64,000 bases of DNA, taken from positions 62,001-126,000 of the forward strand of contig NZ_JAGXJN010000013.1 of the NCBI RefSeq assembly GCF_019091455.1, read 5' to 3'. Below the pieces are notes generated by a model. It had not been told where the DNA came from. It searched no databases and worked only from the letters and a program-made list of their open reading frames with translations. Both the position numbers and the translations under genes were made by a program. Positions 17,836 through 27,831 of this stretch are shown here, piece by piece; the stretch's first letter is position 1, and every line of letters begins with the position of its first letter. Origin of the DNA: Chitinophaga sp. GbtcB8 (GTDB lineage: Bacteria > Bacteroidota > Bacteroidia > Chitinophagales > Chitinophagaceae).

Positions 17836-18849
17836 TTAGTTCTTCAGTACTATCGTATCATTGCTGATCGTATAGGAAAGGGACTTGGCCAGGCATATGG
17901 TCTCTACTACATCCTGCAGGCTTTCTTCCTTAAAGAAGCCGGTATACTTCCACTCTTTCTTATTGCTTTGATTGATGACGGTAACTCCATAACGGTTCTC
18001 TATCTCTGTAATTACTTCGGTATATGAGGCGTCTTTAAACACCAGGTAGCCCTGTTTCCAGCCGGTGATCTCTTCCTGTTTTTCAAAGGACGATTTTACC
18101 AGTTGCAGGGATTGCACATTGTAATGCACCTGCTCATTGGGCAACAATATTACGCTATTTCCCTCTTTATTGTTATCAAGTACACGATCTATTTTTACTT
18201 TGCCTGTGAGCAGCGCCACGGTGATCCTGTTCTCATGTGCATAGTCGCGGATGTTGAAAGAGGTGCCCAGCGCAGTGGTTTGCAGGTTGCCGGTATGTAC
18301 GGTAAAAGCGCTTTTTTCATTGGATGCTACGGTAAAAAAGGCTTCTCCTTCTTCCAGGTACACATCGCGGCGGGTGCCGGTGAACTGTAATGGATAGCGG
18401 AGATAGCTGGATGCATTTACCACGATGGTGCTGCCATCTGCCAGCACTACACGTTCTGTAGCGCCTTTGGCGGTGCGCAGCTCCATAAACCCGTCTTTTT
18501 CCGTACGGCTGCTTTTGGGAGGTGTTGTTTGTGCTATGGAAGACCCGGCCGGTATAGCGGTGCGGGATTGTTTCAGGTAGGTGAACAGCCAGGCGCCGGC
18601 CAGCAGCAATACGCTGGCGGCGGCAGCCACATAATACATCGGACGCAGTTGCCGGCGGGGCACCTGGATCCTTTCCCGGATGCTTTGCTTCACGGCCTCC
18701 AGCTGCAGGGGCAGGTCATCATCAGCCACGGGGGGAGTATGATGCCGGTTTACGCCCTCAAACCATTTTTCAATGATCGCTGATTCTTCTGCCGTGCATT
18801 GTCCCTGCGTATAGCGCTCCAGTATCTGTTTTATGTGTTCTGTATCCAC
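17836..18849 (-). CDS. FecR-type anti-sigma factor / transducer
   Basis: 337 residues: a cytosolic N-terminal DUF4880-like segment (ILERYTQGQCTAEESAIIEKWF), one membrane helix (YYVAAAASVLLLAGAWLFTYL) and a periplasmic FecR domain with FRTAKGA-like (LRTAKGATERVVLADGS), YLEEGEAFFTV and ALGTSFNIRDY motifs. A C-terminal STN-like tail ends in SYTISNDTIVLKN. It holds the adjacent ECF sigma factor inactive until the STN domain of the cognate SusC signals. It starts 164 bp after the sigma gene and ends 30 bp before SusC, so all belong to one regulatory unit. Confidence 0.93.
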   Translation of the reverse strand: MDTEHIKQILERYTQGQCTAEESAIIEKWFEGVNRHHTPPVADDDLPLQLEAVKQSIRERIQVPRRQLRPMYYVAAAASVLLLAGAWLFTYLKQSRTAIPAGSSIAQTTPPKSSRTEKDGFMELRTAKGATERVVLADGSTIVVNASSYLRYPLQFTGTRRDVYLEEGEAFFTVASNEKSAFTVHTGNLQTTALGTSFNIRDYAHENRITVALLTGKVKIDRVLDNNKEGNSVILLPNEQVHYNVQSLQLVKSSFEKQEEITGWKQGYLVFKDASYTEVITEIENRYGVTVINQSNKKEWKYTGFFKEESLQDVVETICLAKSLSYTISNDTIVLKN

Positions 18850-19013
18850 CGTTTCGGATTTATGATTTACCAGTAGTCGTATAAGTGAGACTTAGGTACT
18901 ACTATTTTAGATTTACGATTGCAGATTTTAGATTTAGCTAAAATTAATGGCTTCCGTATTTACAATCGTTAGTTTTGTTCCTGTTTTGTTTGATATCATG
19001 GCTGCTCTGTCCC

Positions 19014-19562
19014 TCACGATCGCAGATCCTGGTGTGAGCGCAGGATCTTCAACGCTTTAGTGATCTGGTTCTTCACAGTTTGTTGTGATAGTCCCAGCCG
19101 CTGCGCAATTTGTTCTATGGATTGATGTTCCAGCCTGCTGAGCATGAATATTTCCTTCATACGGCCGGGCAGGTGGTTGATGGCTTCCAGTATTTCCTGG
19201 TTTTTGGCTTTATAGTCAACGGCCTCCGTAATATTTTCCGGCTGCGCATCAAAATGTTCTATAAGCTGCTGCAGGTATTTCCGGTAAGAGGTGTTCTTGC
19301 GGTAAATGTCAATTACTTTATGCCGGGCGCTCTGGTAGAGGTAAGATTTCAGCGATTCGCTGATATGCAGCTGTTTACGTTTTTCCCACAGGGATACAAA
19401 AAGGTCCTGCAGCACATCCTTGCTGATCTCCCCGGTTTCCAGCTTGCTCAGGATATACAGGTACAATGGCTTACTGTAACGCTCGTAGATGGCGTTAAAG
19501 GCCGCGACGTTATCGGCCCGGAGCAAGTTAAGTAGCTGTTGATCTGAATAGTTGCTGTACAT
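19014..19562 (-). CDS. ECF RNA polymerase sigma-70 factor (FecI-like)
   Basis: 182 residues with region 2 (FNAIYERYSKPLYLYILSKL, DVLQDLFVSLWEKR, LYQSARHKVIDIYRK) and region 4 (LPGRMKEIFMLSRLEHQSIEQIAQRL... TVKNQITKALKIL). No extra domains. It pairs with the FecR at 17836-18849 and should direct transcription of the downstream SusC/SusD genes. A TAnnTTTG box (TATCTTTG) lies 14 bp upstream of the ATG. Confidence 0.94.
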   Translation of the reverse strand: MYSNYSDQQLLNLLRADNVAAFNAIYERYSKPLYLYILSKLETGEISKDVLQDLFVSLWEKRKQLHISESLKSYLYQSARHKVIDIYRKNTSYRKYLQQLIEHFDAQPENITEAVDYKAKNQEILEAINHLPGRMKEIFMLSRLEHQSIEQIAQRLGLSQQTVKNQITKALKILRSHQDLRS

Positions 19563-19576
19563 CAGGATTACAGGTA

Positions 19577-19584
19577 CAAAGATA
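19577..19584 (-). promoter_or_regulatory. Bacteroidota-type -7 box upstream of ECF sigma gene
   Basis: TATCTTTG on the minus strand fits TAnnTTTG and lies 14 nt before the sigma ATG. No convincing -33 TTTG is placed about 19 nt upstream. Confidence 0.4.
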
Positions 19585-19691
19585 TTTGGTTGAAAAAAAG
19601 AACAGCGTGTCTTCTACCTACCGTTGGGCTTGAAAATAGAACAATGTTTTGAATTGTAGAAATAAATATGCCATGGGGGGAAAGCGCAAAG

Positions 19692-19726
19692 CATTCAGCA
19701 TAAAGCTAAGAGCTTAATGCTGAATG
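19692..19726. repeat. 16-bp hairpin with the AGCATAAAGC word
   Basis: CATTCAGCATAAAGCT (19692-19707) pairs with AGCTTAATGCTGAATG (19711-19726) with one mismatch and a 3-nt loop. It lies 60 bp past the AraC gene stop. No T tract follows on the minus strand, so a terminator role is weak. The AGCATAAAGC word recurs many times in the element at 55.2-55.5 kb. Confidence 0.6.
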
Positions 19727-19785
19727 AGTAACAATTAATGTACGGCATTTAAGGTATTGCAATGCTTTATTAGTCTGTTTTAGCT

Positions 19786-20661
19786 TTATGCCTCCTTCAG
19801 CCTCAGCTCATGCTTATACTCCTTCGGCGTTTTCCCAACGATCTCCTTAAAAAAGCGGTTGAAGTTAGAGAGGTTCTTAAATCCGCAGGAGTACGCAATT
19901 TCTGCAATAGACCAGTCTTCCTCTGTTAGCCGCTTGCAGGCATGGCCAATACGCACCTCGTTCAGGAACTGTACAAATGACTTTTTGGTACGGTTCTTAA
20001 AAAAGCGGCAGAATGACTGCGGGGAAAGGTTGGTGATGCCCGCCACATCCTGCAGGGATATTTCCTTGGAGAAATTGTTCATCACGTACTTGAACACTTC
20101 GTCGATCTTGTGGTTATCCTTTACATTAAAGGCATGGGAGTAGCCGGTGCTGGCCAGGAAGTAATAGTCCCGTGTTTCAGACAGCGTTTTCAGGATGTGC
20201 AGCAGGGAAATAATACGGTCCAGCCCTTCTTTTTTGGGCAGGGCCAGTATTTCCTCTTTCAGCGCCTCCTGGGTATTGCCAATGATCTTCATGCCGCGTT
20301 GCGCGCGGTGGAACAGTTCTGAAAGCGCTTTGGTTTCCGGCAGGCCATAGAACTTATCGCCAAAAATATCTTTTGGAAAATAGATCACTACAGAGCGGGC
20401 TCTGAGCGATTCAAGGCCCTGGTAATAATCCTCCTCGTTATACCATACATGCGGAATGTTAGGCCCCAGGAAAACCATGTCGCCTACATCAAAGCTTTCA
20501 ATACTGTCGCCAACAATTCTTTTTCCATGGCTCTCCGTCACATATACCAGCTCGCACTCCGGGTGGAAATGGAAAGGTGTGTTAAAATGCGGATCACTAC
20601 GCTCTATAATGGTGATCTGGTTGTCTGCAAAAGCCCCAACTTTAATAAGGATGGGTTTCAT
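19786..20661 (-). CDS. AraC-family transcriptional regulator with cupin sensor domain
   Basis: 291 residues. The N-terminal half is a cupin/AraC ligand-binding fold (FHFHPECELVYV, FDVGDMVFLGPNIPHVWY). The C-terminal half has two helix-turn-helix motifs: ISLQDVAGITNLSPQSFCRFFK and the signature IAYSCGFKNLSNFNRFFKEIVGKTPKEY. It probably activates genes in response to a sugar or related ligand. It is divergent from the LacI regulator gene 290 bp away. Which operon it controls is not shown; the SusC/SusD/esterase operon at 22.8-29.2 kb is the obvious candidate. Confidence 0.92.
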   Translation of the reverse strand: MKPILIKVGAFADNQITIIERSDPHFNTPFHFHPECELVYVTESHGKRIVGDSIESFDVGDMVFLGPNIPHVWYNEEDYYQGLESLRARSVVIYFPKDIFGDKFYGLPETKALSELFHRAQRGMKIIGNTQEALKEEILALPKKEGLDRIISLLHILKTLSETRDYYFLASTGYSHAFNVKDNHKIDEVFKYVMNNFSKEISLQDVAGITNLSPQSFCRFFKNRTKKSFVQFLNEVRIGHACKRLTEEDWSIAEIAYSCGFKNLSNFNRFFKEIVGKTPKEYKHELRLKEA

Positions 20662-20841
20662 CCGGTTCTGTGTTTAAATGTGTTTGGTCGTAGTGTGTTG
20701 TCTTTTTAATGGCAATGGTCAGCGTTGCCCGCCCCCCGCGGGCGTTTTTCCTGTGAATGATGCCAATTTATTAATTTTTGGTTAAAAAACTATCATTTCC
20801 CGTAAATTAGCTGTTGGAGAGAGTATTGTTTTTTTGACAAG

Positions 20842-20849
20842 TATTTTTG
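20842..20849 (+). promoter_or_regulatory. candidate -7 box for the LacI-type regulator
   Basis: TATTTTTG fits TAnnTTTG about 100 bp upstream of the regulator start. The TTG upstream is at a non-ideal spacing of 13 bp. Confidence 0.3.
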
Positions 20850-20951
20850 TATTTTACACAGGGCTAAATCGATTGAGCGTTTTATACCTGCGCTCAATAG
20901 GAAGTTCCAGCACACCTGAATTACAAGCATAAGCACAAACTATTATCGCGA

Positions 20952-21983
20952 ATGAAAGGAATTTCTATAAAGGACATCGCCAAACAGGCGGGGGTGTCTC
21001 CTACCACAGTTTCTTTTGTACTGAACGGAAAAGCCAAGGAAAAACGGATCAGCGACCAGGTTAGCAAGAAAATCCTGAAGATTGCCAATAAGCTCAAATA
21101 CAAGCCGAATCAGCTGGCCCGCGGTTTACGCACGGGTAAGACCAAAACCCTGGGGCTGATCGTGGAAGACATTGCCAACAACTTCTTTGCCAACGTGGCC
21201 AAAGTAGTGGAGGACGAGGCAGACAAGCATGGCTATAAGGTATTATTTGGCAGTACGGAAGATAACACTGAAAAGGCCCACGGTCTGCTGGAGGTATTAA
21301 AATACCGCCAGGTGGATGGTTACATTATTACGCCCACCAAGAACATGGAAAAGGAGATAGAGCTGTTGAAAATGGTGCGCAAGCCCGTAGTGCTGATGGA
21401 CCGTTACTTACCGAATGTAGACTCTCATTACGTGGTAGTTGATAACTACCAGGGCGCGTATGCCGCTACTACCCACCTCATAGAGCAGGGGTACCAGAAA
21501 ATAGCCATTATCACCACCACCTCTGACCAGGTGCAGATGAAACAGCGTATGGATGGTTTTATGGCAGCCTTCAAAAAGCACGGGTTGCCCTATAACAAGA
21601 ACGTAGTAAAACGCCTGCCTTTTGAAATGGACCGGGTAGGGCATACCCAGGAAATTACCAAGTACCTGAAAGCTAGCAAGGTAGATGCAGTATTTTTTGC
21701 CACCAACTACCTGGGCATTTATGGTATAGAAAGCATTCGCTCATTAGGGCTTCGTATAGGCGCAGACGTAGGCATGGTATGTTTTGATGATCATGATCTT
21801 TTCCGCCTGCACAGCCCATCTATAACCTGTGTATCACAACCCATAGAAGAAATAGGGAGGCAGATAGTGAATGTATTGATGAAGGAGCTAAATCATGCCT
21901 CCAGCACATCTCAGCAGCTGGTATTACAACCTACGCTGGAAGTAAGACAATCTACCATGAAAGAAGTGGAGCCGGTTGCATAA
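20952..21983 (+). CDS. LacI/GalR-family transcriptional regulator
   Basis: 343 residues. The N-terminal DNA-binding domain reads SIKDIAKQAGVSPTTVSFVL followed by the hinge region KYKPNQLARGLRTGKT. A periplasmic-binding-protein-like sugar domain follows (TLGLIVEDIANNFFANVAKV, VDGYIITPT, VVLMDRY, VCFDDHDLFRLHSPSITCV). It should repress or activate a sugar operon in response to a ligand. The next plus-strand transcription unit is SusC-SusD-acetylesterase, so local control is likely but unproven. A strong terminator follows. Confidence 0.93.
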   Translation: MKGISIKDIAKQAGVSPTTVSFVLNGKAKEKRISDQVSKKILKIANKLKYKPNQLARGLRTGKTKTLGLIVEDIANNFFANVAKVVEDEADKHGYKVLFGSTEDNTEKAHGLLEVLKYRQVDGYIITPTKNMEKEIELLKMVRKPVVLMDRYLPNVDSHYVVVDNYQGAYAATTHLIEQGYQKIAIITTTSDQVQMKQRMDGFMAAFKKHGLPYNKNVVKRLPFEMDRVGHTQEITKYLKASKVDAVFFATNYLGIYGIESIRSLGLRIGADVGMVCFDDHDLFRLHSPSITCVSQPIEEIGRQIVNVLMKELNHASSTSQQLVLQPTLEVRQSTMKEVEPVA

Positions 21984-22044
21984 AAAGCGTACATGCATGT
22001 GAGTTATTCTACCCGTAAACCATAATTTTTGTTAAAGAAAGCTT

Positions 22045-22077
22045 AAAGGCAGGATTGTAATGATCCTGCCTTTTTTT
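22045..22077 (+). terminator. intrinsic terminator after the LacI-type gene
   Basis: AAAGGCAGGAT (22045-22055) pairs perfectly with ATCCTGCCTTT (22063-22073), with a 7-nt loop and a run of T. Confidence 0.9.
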
Positions 22078-22768
22078 GCTAAACCCCTGATTTTATTTTA
22101 GCAGAAACTGCGGTTGTTTTAACTATTTTATTGAAAATGATCAGATAAGCTTGCAGATTATAAAAAAATTATCTATGTTTGATGTTGATAAGTGATTGGA
22201 ACATAACCAGTGATTAATGATTAAAATTTTTATGTTATAAGTATAAACCAATATATTTATGACATATCAGGTGTTTTCATTTTTTAAGAGAGTAATACAA
22301 ACTTTTTCATAACAAATAACGTATTTATGCTTTGGGTGGGACAAAACAAAAAGGCCCGAAGTGTACCGCGTGAAAAATATTATAATAATTTTTACTGTTT
22401 TGAAATAAATATCTATATTACATTATATTACAATAGATTTTACTAGAACAACTATACCAACAAATTGCCGCTTCGGGTTGTAAAAACAGCATAACAGCGG
22501 AGTTACTATTTGAAACCTAATGAAAATCTTATTGAACCTATGAAACAATTCGACACAACACCATGAAAACCAGCACTGTAATAATGGTGCGCAATACTTA
22601 TTCCTTATACCTAAACTACAGATTGTAAATAGCAGGCCACTCTGCAAATGAAACAATAATGAATAACTATTGCCAATCTCGTTATCCCCTGCGGTGGGAT
22701 GGTTATAACTATGCCAATTCACACATTAACGCTTTAACACTATAGTAATTAATCTAAAAAAGAGTAAA
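22078..22768. other. AT-rich gene-free spacer upstream of SusC
   Basis: About 690 bp, very AT-rich up to 22440 and more mixed afterwards. It should contain the promoter and operators of the SusC operon. I see no convincing coding gene, no RNA gene and no clear palindromic LacI-type operator. A 21-codon ORF at 22563-22628 is the only short frame and has no support. Confidence 0.6.
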
Positions 22769-25700
22769 ATGAAAAGATCGCTCCTCGTATGCGCGGTACT
22801 TTTCCTGCTATGTGCCAACTTTGTTTATGCACAGGAAAAGAAAACTGTAGCCGGTATCGTGCAGGATGAAAAAGGTGGCCCGCTCGTGGGTGTGAGTGTA
22901 CAGGAAAAAGCCGGTTCGGCTGGTACGCTTACGGACGCTAACGGTGCCTTTAAATTGAGCATTAGCACAGAAGCTACGCTCGTTTTTACGTACATCGGTT
23001 ACGTAAAACAGGAAATACCTTTAAATGGCCGTGTTTCCTTAGCCATTAGACTGGCGCCGGATAGCAAGGGTCTGAATGAGGTGGTTGTAACAGCTATGGG
23101 TATCAAAAAAGAACGCCGTAAGCTGGGTTATGCCGTTTCTAACATCTCCGGCGAAGATCTGGTAAAATCCTCCCCCACCAACTTTGCATCCGCAATGTAT
23201 GGTAAGGCCGCCGGCGTAAGCATTCAAACCGCCCCCGGTGGTAGCACCAGTGCTGCTATCATCAAGATCCGCGGTGTAAACTCTATTAATGGCGACGGTC
23301 AGCCGCTGATTGTTGTGGATGGTGTACCTATCCGTAACGACATCATAAATACCGGCGACGCTAATAAATATTATGTGGATACCCGTATCCGTGGTAACAG
23401 CTTGCTGGACATTAACCCGGAAAACATTAAGGAAGTGAACATTCTGAAAGGCTCTGCCGCCACCGCGCTGTATGGTTCCAGTGGTAGTAATGGTGTGGTA
23501 ATGATCACTACCAAGCAGGGTAACAGACGTGCCGGCCTGGGTGTTGATTTCAACTACTCTTATGGTATAGAGCAGGCTGCTGTGCTGCCGGATATACAAT
23601 CTGAATATGGTCCGGGTTACGACAGAAAAAACATGGTGGGTTCCGGTTACCCGGCTGATGGCTGGATTCCCCTGGGCGATATAAATGGCGATGGTAAGGA
23701 AGATGTAAGAGTACCCTATGATGTGGATGGTCAGTTCGGACCCAAGTTCGACGGCAGGGATGTGGTATATGTGGATGGTAGTACCCGTAAATATGTTGGT
23801 ACCAGCGATAACTGGAAAAAGCTGTTCAAAAATGGTTACAGCTCCCAGGCTAACATAGCATTATCCAATGCAAATGACAGGGGCAGCTACCGCTTTTCTT
23901 TTAACCGTATTGATTATAAAGGCATACAAATTGGCGGTAAACAGCAAAAGAACAACTTTAACCTGAATACCTCTTATAAAATAACTCCCCGGTTAAGCAC
24001 CGACGTTACCATAACTTATGTGAATGAATATGTGCATAACCGTCCGGAGCAGATGAACCGCGTATTAGCAAGTTATGCAGGTTTCTTCAGCGCCTTTGAT
24101 GATATGGATTTCTTCCTGAAGAAATATCAGACCACTAAAGGTTATAAATATGTAACGCTGGACAACTCCAGCCGTGACCCTGAGGAAGCATTCAAATATC
24201 CTTTCTATGCTACTGACTTCCTGGATTTCCTGTGGAAGCAGAAACGGAATAGCTATGACGAAAAGTCTAACCGTTTCATTTCCAGCTTTACACTGAACTA
24301 TGACATCGCCACCGGGCTGAAATTCCGTGGCCGTATGGGTACAGACTTTACCGGTTATACTTCAGAAACTAAAAACTATGCAGAATATCCGCTGTATATT
24401 TCTGAATCCGGTGCATATTCCGTTGCCAATAACCAGTACAATATTGCTTATGGCGACTTATTGCTGACCTATAACAAAGACTTCTCCCCGAAATTCGGTT
24501 TAAATGCCAGCTTAGGTTACCAGGCCCGCCGTGAAGAACGCCGTTATAGCGCAATGAATACAGCTGGTGGTCTGCTGCAGGAGAACTGGTTCACTATCCA
24601 GGCTTCTAAAAACCCTGTAACCGGACAGAATGATACCAAAAGGTCTGATTACATGCAGGATGGTATCTTCGGTATTCTTGGCTTAAGCTACCGCAACTTC
24701 CTGTTCCTGGAAGGTACCGGCCGTTATGAGAGAGTATCTGTGCTTGCACCTGGTAATAACTCTTACTTCTATCCCAGCGTAAGCCTTTCCTTTGAAATGT
24801 CTAAGGCATTGCATATGCCTAACTTTGTGGATTACAGCAAGCTGCGTCTGTCTTACGGTGTGGCTGCCAACCCTCCGGGCATTTACCAGGCAAATATCGT
24901 TTATACCGGAAGCTCAGTTAACGGAGCTGCAACATTGTACCCCGGTAGCAACTATGGTAACAACGGGCTGAAACCGGAGTTCAAACATGAATATGAAATA
25001 GGATGGGAAAGCAAAATGTTTGAAAACCGCTTAGGCTTTGACATCTCTTATTATAATAACATTGTTAAAGGCCAGATCGTTAATCTGGACGTGGCTTCTT
25101 CAACCGGTGCAAAAAAAATCTGGCAGAACGTAGGTGACCTGAACAACTACGGTCTGGAAGCAGCAATATATGGTACGCCCATATCCAGCAAGAACATAAC
25201 ATGGGATGTACGCGCTAACCTGGGCTTTAACAGGAACAAGCTGAAAAGTTTACAGCCCGGCCTTAGCCAGCTGCAGTTAATGAACGTGGATAACGGTTCT
25301 GCATACATCGTTGCAAAAGTAGGCGAAGCTGCAGGTGATATCATGGTGAACATGAACAAGAAAAGTGCAGATGGACAGAACATCATAGATGCAAACGGTT
25401 ATTATGTAACAGATAACTCCACCCCTAAGAAAGCCGGTAACATACAGGCTAAGCTGAATGGTGGTATTGGTAACACCATCCGTTACAAGAACTGGACCCT
25501 GGACTTCCTGGTGGATTCCCGCTGGGGTGGACAGATCCTTTCTGTGACCAATTATTATGCTACAGGCGATGGATTGTATAAAAGCACCTTAAAGTATCGT
25601 GATGAAGCCAGTGGCGGCTTAACTTACTATGAAGATGCTGCCGGTAACAGAACACTGCTGAACGGCGGTACTGCTCCTGCAGGTACTACAGTATATCATG

Positions 25701-26089
25701 ATGGTGTGGTATTAGATGGTGTGGATGAAACCGGAAAGAAAAATGACAAGATCCTGCAGGCATCACAGTACTATGAGTACACTTATGGCTGGGGTAACTA
25801 TGGCGCCAGAACCAAAAACTCTTACCAGGGTGCTGTGTTCAATAACAACTTTGTTAAGCTGCGTGAAGCCTCTCTGAACTATTCATTCCCGGTAGCACTG
25901 GCTAACAAAGCAAAAATGCAGACGTTAACCGTAGGGCTGTTTGGCCGCAACCTGTTCTACTTCTACAAAACACTGCCTAACGTGGATCCTGAAGTAGGTA
26001 TTGGTAGCAACTTTATCAGCCAGGGTCTGGACGCCGGCTCTTCAGTAGCTTCCCGCACAATTGGTGGAACCGTGAGACTGAGCTTTTAA
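22769..26089 (+). CDS. SusC/RagA TonB-linked outer-membrane transporter
   Basis: 1106 residues: signal peptide MKRSLLVCAVLFLLCANFVY ending at AQ, CarboxypepD_reg domain (VAGIVQDEKGGPLVGVSV), SusC plug motifs NEVVVTAMGIKKERRKLGYA, PLIVVDGVPIRND and LKGSAATALYGSSGSNGVV, and a large barrel. No STN domain. It is followed 25 bp later by its SusD partner and then by an O-acetylesterase-like gene, suggesting uptake of an acetylated glycan. It is more diverged from the two SusCs at 8-18 kb than they are from each other. Confidence 0.95.
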   Translation: MKRSLLVCAVLFLLCANFVYAQEKKTVAGIVQDEKGGPLVGVSVQEKAGSAGTLTDANGAFKLSISTEATLVFTYIGYVKQEIPLNGRVSLAIRLAPDSKGLNEVVVTAMGIKKERRKLGYAVSNISGEDLVKSSPTNFASAMYGKAAGVSIQTAPGGSTSAAIIKIRGVNSINGDGQPLIVVDGVPIRNDIINTGDANKYYVDTRIRGNSLLDINPENIKEVNILKGSAATALYGSSGSNGVVMITTKQGNRRAGLGVDFNYSYGIEQAAVLPDIQSEYGPGYDRKNMVGSGYPADGWIPLGDINGDGKEDVRVPYDVDGQFGPKFDGRDVVYVDGSTRKYVGTSDNWKKLFKNGYSSQANIALSNANDRGSYRFSFNRIDYKGIQIGGKQQKNNFNLNTSYKITPRLSTDVTITYVNEYVHNRPEQMNRVLASYAGFFSAFDDMDFFLKKYQTTKGYKYVTLDNSSRDPEEAFKYPFYATDFLDFLWKQKRNSYDEKSNRFISSFTLNYDIATGLKFRGRMGTDFTGYTSETKNYAEYPLYISESGAYSVANNQYNIAYGDLLLTYNKDFSPKFGLNASLGYQARREERRYSAMNTAGGLLQENWFTIQASKNPVTGQNDTKRSDYMQDGIFGILGLSYRNFLFLEGTGRYERVSVLAPGNNSYFYPSVSLSFEMSKALHMPNFVDYSKLRLSYGVAANPPGIYQANIVYTGSSVNGAATLYPGSNYGNNGLKPEFKHEYEIGWESKMFENRLGFDISYYNNIVKGQIVNLDVASSTGAKKIWQNVGDLNNYGLEAAIYGTPISSKNITWDVRANLGFNRNKLKSLQPGLSQLQLMNVDNGSAYIVAKVGEAAGDIMVNMNKKSADGQNIIDANGYYVTDNSTPKKAGNIQAKLNGGIGNTIRYKNWTLDFLVDSRWGGQILSVTNYYATGDGLYKSTLKYRDEASGGLTYYEDAAGNRTLLNGGTAPAGTTVYHDGVVLDGVDETGKKNDKILQASQYYEYTYGWGNYGARTKNSYQGAVFNNNFVKLREASLNYSFPVALANKAKMQTLTVGLFGRNLFYFYKTLPNVDPEVGIGSNFISQGLDAGSSVASRTIGGTVRLSF

Positions 26090-26114
26090 TTGATCTAAGC
26101 AAAACATTAAAAAC

Positions 26115-27698
26115 ATGAAGAAGAATATTCTTGGAATAATAATGCTGGCGCCAGTGCTGGGTTTCATCGGGGCATGTAAAAAGTCTACGATAGACAGCAA
26201 ATACCTGGACCCTGAGAAAACCACCAACGGCAGCATCGATGCCTTTTACACAGGCATGTTCAAAAACCGCAGGGTTATACCGGATTACTGGGGCCTGTGG
26301 ACATTTAACGGCGTTCAGATGGGCGTATATACCCAAACCCTGGGTGTGGTAACTGCCAATAAAATGTATGAGCAGCCGGAATCCTATGCACAGGACCGCT
26401 GGGACGATTTTTATAGCGCACCGGGTAGTGATAATAACTGGACGGCTCCCATCTCCAGCTACCGCGAAATAGAAAAAGCCTATGACGCGCTTTCTACAGA
26501 TGCAGATAAGTCAGGTTATTTACTGTTCACTAAAACAGCCCAGATCTTCCTGTATGACCAGGCCTGCCAGCAGGTAGACCTTTGGGGAGATGTTCCGTTC
26601 ACTGAAGCAGGTGGTCTGAATGCAACCGGTACTTTAAAGCTGGGTGCGTTCGATGATGGCAGAGCGGTATATGACAGCGCGATCACTAATTTAAAGATCA
26701 TCAGCAACTGGTTGGCAAACGCCCAGCCGGAGCAGTTCTACCTGAACAAGCTGGCCAAACAGGACATCCTGTTTAAAGGCGATCTGCTGAAATGGCGCCG
26801 TTACTGTAATTCCCTTTTACTGCGCCTGGCTATGCGTAAATCTGCTGTAGATGAAGCCAATTCCAAAGCGCTGGTACAGGAAATTATGGGTAACCCCACG
26901 CTGTATCCTATGATCGATGCTTATACAGATAATGCGGAGATCGTAACCAGCGGTACTAATCTTACAATAGACCTGACCAATTCCTTTAACGATGGCCATC
27001 AATACGCTCCCGGTTATATGGTGGATTCCCTGCTGAAGCCTACCGGCGACCCACGTTTACGTGTATTGTACACTAAAAATACGGCTGGTCAGTATCATGG
27101 CATGATCCCTACAATGACTGCTGCGCAGCAGCAGGCTGAGATCGGCAGTAGACTGATCTCCCTGATAGATAGTACAACCTTTGTGAAAAATACCAAGTTC
27201 CCCGGCATCATCTTTACTTCTGCTGAAACCTGGTTGCTGAAAGCTGAAGCCTATGAAAGATGGGGTAGCGGCGTGGGAGGCGGAAGCGCAAAATCTGCCT
27301 ACGAGCAAGGTATTATGCAGTCTATTGCAAACTATTACAAGATCCATAACCTGAGCGACTACGGCACCAAACAAACCGCAGCTACACCAGCTGAGATCAC
27401 GCTGCTGCTGGCTAATCCTAAAGTAGCTTATGGCTCTGTACAGGAAGATAACCTGAACAAGATCGGCCTGCAGAAATGGGTGAACTTCGGTATCATGCAG
27501 AATGCACAAGCCTGGGCTGAAATGAGAAGAAGCGGTTATCCCAAGATCACCTTCCCTACAGATCCGGGTGTTTCTACTGTGCCTACGCCTGCTTACAGGT
27601 TAACATATCCTGGCAGCGAGCGTTCACTGAACGGTGAGAACTACGCTAAAGTAGCAGATAAGGATCTTCCCTATGCCAAGATCTTCTGGATGAAATAG
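26115..27698 (+). CDS. SusD/RagB-like outer-membrane lipoprotein
   Basis: 527 residues. The lipobox GFIGAC (Cys21) is followed by KKSTIDSKYLDPEKTTNGS. SusD-type helices include LFTKTAQIFLYDQACQQVDLWGDVPF, WRRYCNSLLLRLAMRKS and QKWVNFGIMQNAQAWAEMRR. It captures the ligand at the cell surface for the SusC encoded 25 bp upstream. A terminator at 27745-27783 follows, so the downstream esterase may have its own promoter or depend on read-through. Confidence 0.92.
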   Translation: MKKNILGIIMLAPVLGFIGACKKSTIDSKYLDPEKTTNGSIDAFYTGMFKNRRVIPDYWGLWTFNGVQMGVYTQTLGVVTANKMYEQPESYAQDRWDDFYSAPGSDNNWTAPISSYREIEKAYDALSTDADKSGYLLFTKTAQIFLYDQACQQVDLWGDVPFTEAGGLNATGTLKLGAFDDGRAVYDSAITNLKIISNWLANAQPEQFYLNKLAKQDILFKGDLLKWRRYCNSLLLRLAMRKSAVDEANSKALVQEIMGNPTLYPMIDAYTDNAEIVTSGTNLTIDLTNSFNDGHQYAPGYMVDSLLKPTGDPRLRVLYTKNTAGQYHGMIPTMTAAQQQAEIGSRLISLIDSTTFVKNTKFPGIIFTSAETWLLKAEAYERWGSGVGGGSAKSAYEQGIMQSIANYYKIHNLSDYGTKQTAATPAEITLLLANPKVAYGSVQEDNLNKIGLQKWVNFGIMQNAQAWAEMRRSGYPKITFPTDPGVSTVPTPAYRLTYPGSERSLNGENYAKVADKDLPYAKIFWMK

Positions 27699-27744
27699 GC
27701 TTACTACTTACTAATCCTATACCTACATTAGAAACAGAGATGTT

Positions 27745-27783
27745 GCGTCCCGGGCTTAAAACCCCGGGACGCTTTTTTTTACC
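27745..27783 (+). terminator. intrinsic terminator after SusD
   Basis: A perfect 10-bp stem, GCGTCCCGGG (27745-27754) with CCCGGGACGC (27763-27772), an 8-nt loop and a long T tract. Confidence 0.92.
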
Positions 27784-27831
27784 TGCCTGATTATGTATTT
27801 TGTGTTTTTGCCCATAACATAATATTCCACT

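Noticed and set aside
22563..22628. 21-codon ORF upstream of the third SusC gene
   Set aside because: No run of control codons, no terminator after it and no family; chance is sufficient.
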